Positions 59,333 to 64,000 of a stretch of 64,000 nucleotides of DNA are shown here, in pieces. A program made the translations under genes and the position numbers. Source of the stretch: AP-15 sp963812675 (GTDB lineage Bacteria > Pseudomonadota > Alphaproteobacteria > ATCC43930 > CGMCC-115725); the NCBI GenBank assembly GCA_963812675.1, contig CAWEWR010000031.1, forward strand, positions 57,763 to 121,762. The letters run 5' to 3'. The notes under the pieces were generated by a model. That model worked only from the letters and a program-made list of their open reading frames with translations, was not told the DNA's origin and ran no database searches. Within the stretch, counting starts at the first letter, position 1. Each line of letters starts with the position of its first letter.

Positions 59333-61486
59333 ATGGCCGCCATCTCCGAGAGCCCGATCCGAGAAGGCCTGCCGCACCCGCTTGGGGCCACGTGGGACGG
59401 CGAGGGGGTCAATTTCGCGCTGTTCTCGGCCAATGCGACGCGGGTCGAGCTCTGCCTCTTCGACGAGACCGGCGAGCGCGAGCGAATCGAGCTGCCCGAA
59501 TTCACCGACGAGATCTGGCACGGCTATGTGCCGGATGTGTCGCCCGGATCGATTTACGGCTATCGCGTGCACGGCCCCTACGAGCCTAGTGCCGGGCACC
59601 GCTTCAATCCCAACAAGCTGGTGCTCGATCCTTATGCCCGCGGACATTTCGGCAATCTGGAGTGGCACCCGGCAGTCTTCGGATACGAGTTGGAAACGGG
59701 CGACGATACGAGCTTCGACGAGCGCGACAGCGCGCCTTTCATGCCGAAATGCGTTGTCGTCGATCCGAATTTCGACTGGAAGGGCGAGCCAGCGCGCCGC
59801 GCCGTCCGGTGGGACCACACGATCGTCTACGAGCTCCATCTCCGCGGATACACCAAGCTTCATCCCAAGCTACCGAAAGAATGGCGTGGCACGTATAAGG
59901 GACTATCCGGCGAAGTCCTGGAGTACATGAAGTCCCTGGGCGTGACTTCAGTAGAGCTGCTGCCGGTTCATACTTTCATAAACGACAGTCTATTGCTTGA
60001 CAAAGGTCTGACCAACTACTGGGGGTACAATTCGATTGGGTTTTTTGCACCTGATCCGCGTTACGCCCATGAGCGCGAGCAAACCCTGCGCGAATTCAAG
60101 GAGATGGTCGCGCGTCTACACGAGGCCGGTCTCGAAGTCATTCTCGATGTCGTGTACAACCATACTGCCGAGGGCAACCATCTCGGTCCGACCTTGTCAT
60201 TCAAGGGCATCGACAACGCCTCTTACTATCGTCTGCTGCCCGACGAGCCGCGTTATTACGTCAACGACACCGGCACGGGAAATACCCTCAACCTCGACCA
60301 CATGAGAGTGATCGAGATGGTGACCGACAGCCTGCGTTATTGGGCGGGGGAGACGCATGTCGACGGCTTCCGTTTCGATCTCGGCACGATCCTCGCGCGC
60401 CAAGCCAACGGCTTCGACAACCAGAGCGGGTTCTTGAAGGCGTGTTGCCAGGACCCGGAGCTGCGCACCGTAAAATTGATCGCCGAACCGTGGGATTGCG
60501 GCCCGGGCGGCTACCAGGTGGGCGCCTTCCCGCCGGGCTGGGCCGAGTGGAACGACAAATTCCGCGATACGGTGCGCGACTTCTGGCGCGGCGAGGCCCC
60601 GGCGAGCGCGCTCGCTCCGCGCCTCTGCGCCTCGGGCGACATTTTCGATCACCGCGGCCGCAAACCCTGGGCCAGCGTCAACTTCATCACCGCGCATGAC
60701 GGGTTCACGCTCAACGATCTCGTCTCCTACAACGACCGGCACAACGAGGCGAACGGCGAGGACAACAAGGACGGCCATTCCGACAACCGCTCGTGGAATT
60801 GCGGCGTCGAAGGCCCGACCGACGACGAGGAGGTCAATGCGCAGCGTGCCCGTCAGAGACGCAATTTTCTTGGCACTCTTTTGCTGTCGCAAGGTACGCC
60901 GATGCTGCTCGCCGGCGACGAGTTCGCGCGGACCCAGCGGGGCAACAACAACGCCTATTGCCAGGACAACGAGATCAGCTGGGTCGACTGGAAAATCGGG
61001 GAGGAGGGTGCGGCGCTGATCCGCTTTGTGCGGCAGCTGACGGCGCTGCGCCATAAATACCCGATCCTGCGCCGCACGCGGTTTCTGACCGGAACCTACG
61101 ATGAGGAGCTGGGTGTAAAGGACGTGACCTGGATCAACGCCTCGGGCGCCGAGATGAAACCCGAGGATTGGGGCGACATGAACATGGAATGTTTTGGCAT
61201 GCTGATGGACGGCCGCGCCCAGCCGACCGGCATTCGCCGGCGCGGCGAGGACGCCACGCTTTTGATGGTGCTCAACGGTTACCACGATCTCGTCGGGTTC
61301 ACGCTGCCGGAGACGGTCGGCGGCTGGCATTGGCAATTGCTGATCGACACCAATCTTCCCGAGGACGCGGAGATGGGCACTTTTGCGACTGGTGAGGTCT
61401 ACGGCGTTACCGGCCGATCGCGGCTCCTCTTCGCGCTCGAATCGGACGACATACCCGAGGCTTCGGGGGGCGGCGCGGCTGGCTGA
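59333..61486 (+). CDS. glgX: Glycogen debranching enzyme GlgX
   Basis: This 717-residue GH13 enzyme cleaves alpha-1,6 branches from limit dextrins during glycogen breakdown. An N-terminal CBM48 (GVNFALFSANATRVELCLFD) is followed by the GH13 catalytic regions: DVVYNHTAEG, the nucleophile Asp in VDGFRFDLG, the acid Glu in LIAEPWDCGPGGY and FITAHDGFT. A GAGAAGGGA site precedes the ATG. Length matches the GlgX/TreX group. No other glycogen genes are in the window, so it stands apart from a glg operon. Confidence 0.96.
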   Translation: MAAISESPIREGLPHPLGATWDGEGVNFALFSANATRVELCLFDETGERERIELPEFTDEIWHGYVPDVSPGSIYGYRVHGPYEPSAGHRFNPNKLVLDPYARGHFGNLEWHPAVFGYELETGDDTSFDERDSAPFMPKCVVVDPNFDWKGEPARRAVRWDHTIVYELHLRGYTKLHPKLPKEWRGTYKGLSGEVLEYMKSLGVTSVELLPVHTFINDSLLLDKGLTNYWGYNSIGFFAPDPRYAHEREQTLREFKEMVARLHEAGLEVILDVVYNHTAEGNHLGPTLSFKGIDNASYYRLLPDEPRYYVNDTGTGNTLNLDHMRVIEMVTDSLRYWAGETHVDGFRFDLGTILARQANGFDNQSGFLKACCQDPELRTVKLIAEPWDCGPGGYQVGAFPPGWAEWNDKFRDTVRDFWRGEAPASALAPRLCASGDIFDHRGRKPWASVNFITAHDGFTLNDLVSYNDRHNEANGEDNKDGHSDNRSWNCGVEGPTDDEEVNAQRARQRRNFLGTLLLSQGTPMLLAGDEFARTQRGNNNAYCQDNEISWVDWKIGEEGAALIRFVRQLTALRHKYPILRRTRFLTGTYDEELGVKDVTWINASGAEMKPEDWGDMNMECFGMLMDGRAQPTGIRRRGEDATLLMVLNGYHDLVGFTLPETVGGWHWQLLIDTNLPEDAEMGTFATGEVYGVTGRSRLLFALESDDIPEASGGGAAG

Positions 61487-61567
61487 CATCGCCGTTTCGG
61501 CTCTTGTTGGGACGCTCAGGGCGGTTATAGTCGCCGCCGGTTTCCTGCGGGGGTCATCTCCAGCCAA

Positions 61568-62563
61568 ATGACGCAAGCCAGCATCGATCTCGTCGGTATC
61601 GGCAATGCCATTGTCGATGTGATCGCGCATAGCGAGGACGAGTTTCTCGCGCGGGAGGGGCTCGTCAAAGGAACCATGACCTTGATCGACGCGGACCGGG
61701 CGGACGCGCTCTATCGGATTATGGGTCCGGCGATCGAGGCGTCGGGCGGATCGGCTGGCAACACGATGGCCGGGATCGCCTCGCTCGGCGGCACCGGCGC
61801 CTATATCGGCAAAGTGCGCGACGACTTCCTCGGGCAGGTCTACCGCCACGACATCAGCGCGGCCGGGGTGCGCTTCGACACGCCGGCCGCGACACGCGGC
61901 CCGAGCACGGCGCGATGCCTCATCCTCGTGACCCCCGATGGGCAGCGCACGATGAACACCTATCTCGGCGCCTGCGTCGGGCTCGGGCCCGCCGACATCG
62001 ACCCCGCCCTCCTCGCCGCGGCGCAGGTGACCTATCTCGAAGGCTTTTTGTTCGACCCGCCACTCGCGCAGGAAGCGTTTCGCAAAGCCGCGGCGATCGC
62101 GCATTCGGCGGGCCGCCAGGTGGCGCTCAGCCTCTCCGACCCGTTCTGCGTCGGTCGGCACCGCGCGGCCTTCCGCGACCTGGTCGACGGGCATGTCGAC
62201 ATTCTCTTCGCCAATGAGGCCGAAATCTGCTCGCTTTACGAGACGGATGATTTCACCACTGCTGCGGCTGCGGTACGCGGGCATGTCGCGATCGCCGCCT
62301 TGACGCGCAGCGCGGCGGGCAGCGTGATTCTAGCAGAAGGAGCGGAGCATACCGTCGCGGCGGCGCCGGTTGCGCGCGTCGTCGACACCACCGGTGCAGG
62401 CGATCTCTACGCCGCCGGCTTCCTCTACGGCCTGACCCGCGCCCTGCCGCTCCCCATCTGCGGCGAGATCGGCAGCTTGTGCGCTGCCGAGATCATCAGC
62501 CATTTCGGCGCCCGCCCTGAGGTGAAGCTCTCAGAGCTCGTCGCAAAAGTGGACCGCGCCTGA
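61568..62563 (+). CDS. PfkB-family sugar kinase, adenosine-kinase-like
   Basis: This 331-residue ribokinase-fold kinase has GIGNAIVDVIAHSED at the N-terminus, ASGGSAGNTMAGIASLGG as the substrate-site glycine block, and the catalytic-base motif DTTGAGDLYAAGFLYG. The overall pattern fits the adenosine kinase-like group common in alphaproteobacteria. Adenosine as substrate is a family-level assignment. It follows glgX by 81 bases on the same strand. Confidence 0.9.
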   Translation: MTQASIDLVGIGNAIVDVIAHSEDEFLAREGLVKGTMTLIDADRADALYRIMGPAIEASGGSAGNTMAGIASLGGTGAYIGKVRDDFLGQVYRHDISAAGVRFDTPAATRGPSTARCLILVTPDGQRTMNTYLGACVGLGPADIDPALLAAAQVTYLEGFLFDPPLAQEAFRKAAAIAHSAGRQVALSLSDPFCVGRHRAAFRDLVDGHVDILFANEAEICSLYETDDFTTAAAAVRGHVAIAALTRSAAGSVILAEGAEHTVAAAPVARVVDTTGAGDLYAAGFLYGLTRALPLPICGEIGSLCAAEIISHFGARPEVKLSELVAKVDRA

Positions 62564-62580
62564 CGGCGTTCCATTGCGGC

Positions 62581-63282
62581 TCAGAAGGTCTCGACCCAAG
62601 GCCGAAGCTCGACCTCCAAGGACCACGCGCTGCGCGGTTGGCGCAACACATCGAGATAGGTCTGGGCGATCGCGTCAGGATTGAGCGTGCTGTCGGGCCG
62701 GTCGGCGGGATCCTGCCGCCTCGCGCTGCGCACGCCGCCGTCGATCACGAAATGGGCGACGTGGATGCCCTTCGGCCCGAGCTCGCGTGCGGTGCTCTGC
62801 GCCAAACCTCGCAAGGCGAATTTGCCCATCGCAAAGGCCACAGAATGCGGATACCCCTTCACACTGGCGCTGGCGCCGGTCAGCAGAATAGCGCCGCGGC
62901 CGTGGCGTAGCATTCGCCGCGCCGCCTGCTGGACGACAAGGAACCCGCCAAAGGCCGACACTTCGACCGCCTTGCGCACGGCTTCCGGATCGAGCTCGGC
63001 GATCGGGCCGTGCGCCCGCGCACTGGCGTTGTAGAGCACGATATCGGGCTCACCGAACCGCGTATCGGCCTCGTCGAACAAGCGCGCGACGGCCGCGGGG
63101 TCAGTCGCATCGACCGCAAATGTTTGTGCGCGGGTCTCGGCGGCGAGCGCCGCCAGCTTCTCTATATTGCGCGCGGCCAAACCCACGCTGAGACCAGCCG
63201 CCGCCAACCCGCGGGCCACCGATGCGCTGATGCCCGAGCCTGCTCCGACGATCAGAGCGGTGCGATAGGGAATGTCTGTCAT
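62581..63282 (-). CDS. SDR-family protein with Phe in place of the catalytic Tyr
   Basis: This 233-residue protein has a Rossmann start ALIVGAGSGISASVAR and an SDR layout, with VLYNASARAHGP in place of the NNAG region and LLTGASASVKG holding the Ser. The catalytic YxxxK motif reads F150-A-M-G-K154, so the hydroxyl that donates the proton is missing. The C-terminus is short. It may bind a nucleotide without normal dehydrogenase activity or use another residue. It diverges from a TetR gene over 131 bases and is likely its regulatory target. Confidence 0.85.
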   Translation of the reverse strand: MTDIPYRTALIVGAGSGISASVARGLAAAGLSVGLAARNIEKLAALAAETRAQTFAVDATDPAAVARLFDEADTRFGEPDIVLYNASARAHGPIAELDPEAVRKAVEVSAFGGFLVVQQAARRMLRHGRGAILLTGASASVKGYPHSVAFAMGKFALRGLAQSTARELGPKGIHVAHFVIDGGVRSARRQDPADRPDSTLNPDAIAQTYLDVLRQPRSAWSLEVELRPWVETF

Positions 63283-63336
63283 GACCCAACTCCTCGTGCT
63301 GATAGGTTGAAGCCCAGCCTGGTTTCGAGTTTATAA

Positions 63337-63374
63337 ATGACGATCGTCATGCAAATATGTATGATAGGCGTCAT
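63337..63374. promoter_or_regulatory. Two operator-like palindromes in the SDR/TetR divergent region
   Basis: ATGACGATCGTCAT (63337-63350) is a perfect 14-base palindrome. ATGATAGGCGTCAT (63361-63374) is a second, imperfect copy with the same ATGA and CGTCAT ends. They start 24 bases apart. TetR dimers bind such sites, often overlapping promoters, so these are probably the operators of the adjacent regulator. Confidence 0.65.
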
Positions 63375-63413
63375 ATATCCTGTCAAGGGGCGAATGAGAG
63401 CGAGGAGCCGCAA

Positions 63414-64000
63414 ATGCGCGTCAGCCGAGAGCAGGCGGCCGAGAACCGCAGGCGGATCGTTGAAACCGCTTCGCGGATGTTTCGCGAGAATGGCTTCGAC
63501 GGCGTGGGCGTCGATGCAATCATGAAAGGCGCCGGCCTTACGCATGGCGGCTTTTACGGTCATTTCCGATCGAAGAACGATCTTGCCGCCGAGGCGGTGA
63601 CGCGCGCACTCGAACGGGGCACCGAAAGACAGAGCCGCTTCACGGACCTGGCCGATCTCGTATCCGACTACCTATCGGAGCGGCACCGAGCCAACCGGGC
63701 GGATGGCTGTGCCATCGCAGCGTTGTGCGGCGAGATGGCGCGGCAGGGCGAAGGGATGCGCCGCGGCGTGACTGCGCATGTGCGCGCACAGCTTGACCGC
63801 TTCTCGCATCTGCTCAAGGGCGGCACTGCAGCAAGCCGACGCAAGCGCGCGATCGCGACCCTCGCTGGAATTATCGGCGCTCTGGTGCTCGCCCGGGCCG
63901 TTGAGGATCCTGTGCTTTCGGATGAGATTCTCACAGCGGCGCGAGAGGCTTTTGGGGAAGGAGGGCCGTCAAGCCAGAACGATAGTCAGCCGGCGGCTTC
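63414..64000 (+). CDS. TetR/AcrR-family regulator, 3' end beyond the window
   Basis: The visible 195 residues include a TetR helix-turn-helix near the N-terminus: RRRIVETASRMFRENGFDGVGVDAIMKGAGLTHGGFYGHF in family terms, read here as IVETASRMFRENGF, then VDAIMKGAGLTHGGFYGHF, then RSKNDLAAEAV. The rest is the helical ligand-binding half, rich in Ala and Arg, and shows YLSERHRANRADGCAIAAL, typical of the TetR_C group. No stop is reached before base 64000. ATG 63414 follows GAGGAG. It likely represses itself and the divergent SDR gene. Confidence 0.9.
   Translation, partial: MRVSREQAAENRRRIVETASRMFRENGFDGVGVDAIMKGAGLTHGGFYGHFRSKNDLAAEAVTRALERGTERQSRFTDLADLVSDYLSERHRANRADGCAIAALCGEMARQGEGMRRGVTAHVRAQLDRFSHLLKGGTAASRRKRAIATLAGIIGALVLARAVEDPVLSDEILTAAREAFGEGGPSSQNDSQPAA

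Noticed and set aside
1..64000. CRISPR array, prophage or insertion sequence
   Set aside because: No regularly spaced identical repeats, no transposase or integrase motifs and no phage structural genes were seen; the repeats present are palindromic intergenic elements or short tandem duplications.

Overview
The window is high-GC bacterial DNA, almost certainly from an alphaproteobacterium and probably a soil or rhizosphere lineage near Rhodospirillales or Rhizobiales. The evidence is codon use strongly biased to G/C third positions, an alpha-type cytochrome bc1 operon (Rieske, separate cytochrome b and c1), many four-base overlaps (ATGA, GTGA, TTGA), class III cyclase-TPR and CadC-like winged-helix-TPR regulators, and palindromic intergenic repeats. 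No plasmid or phage backbone, transposase, rRNA or CRISPR array was seen.

Region 1 (1-9.94 kb) is the most distinctive. A NarL-type response regulator and its membrane histidine kinase are transcribed away from a run of TonB-dependent receptor, [2Fe-2S] subunit, molybdopterin hydroxylase subunit, Rieske protein and PQQ quinoprotein dehydrogenase. All five products carry or serve an export route. The quinoprotein has the extra aspartate that marks lanthanide-dependent enzymes, but lacks the vicinal cysteine pair normal in this family, and no cytochrome c is encoded nearby. My inference is a periplasmic alcohol-to-aldehyde-to-acid oxidation module in which the Rieske protein may replace a cytochrome c partner. 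A GH10 xylanase, a PAS histidine kinase, a TPR protein and a VOC protein follow on the minus strand (9.97-14.58 kb).

Region 2 (14.6-27.2 kb) holds NhaA, an isolated CmcJ/NvfI-like oxygenase next to repeat-rich DNA, an NTF2-like secreted protein divergent from a winged-helix-TPR regulator, a DUF488 protein, and a housekeeping block: petABC, mtnP and mtnA on the minus strand, with trmL and hemF diverging from it.

Region 3 (27.5-43.2 kb) holds a large MscS-type channel, a small repeat protein, a membrane-anchored formylglycine-generating enzyme followed by its likely client sulfatase, a TAXI lipoprotein with a DUF6134 protein, a pqiB-pqiC-pqiA lipid-transport operon, an SMP-30 protein, a zinc alcohol dehydrogenase and an MFS carrier.

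Region 4 (43.2-49.0 kb) is a drug-efflux locus: emrB-like, marR, emrA-like and a second emrB-like gene, then an SDR. The two emrB genes are paralogues, and their transcription units share upstream sequence, pointing to a local duplication.

Region 5 (49.5-64 kb) holds a cyclase-TPR protein with a decayed copy of a cyclase N-terminus directly behind it, a tannase-family esterase, a TauD-type dioxygenase divergent from an FAH-family hydrolase, tRNA-Thr and tRNA-Glu, a bactofilin, an EI24-type membrane protein, a TAT-exported lactonase, glgX, a PfkB-family adenosine-kinase-like gene, and a divergent SDR/TetR pair with two visible operator-like palindromes. The TetR gene and the first response regulator run off the window ends.
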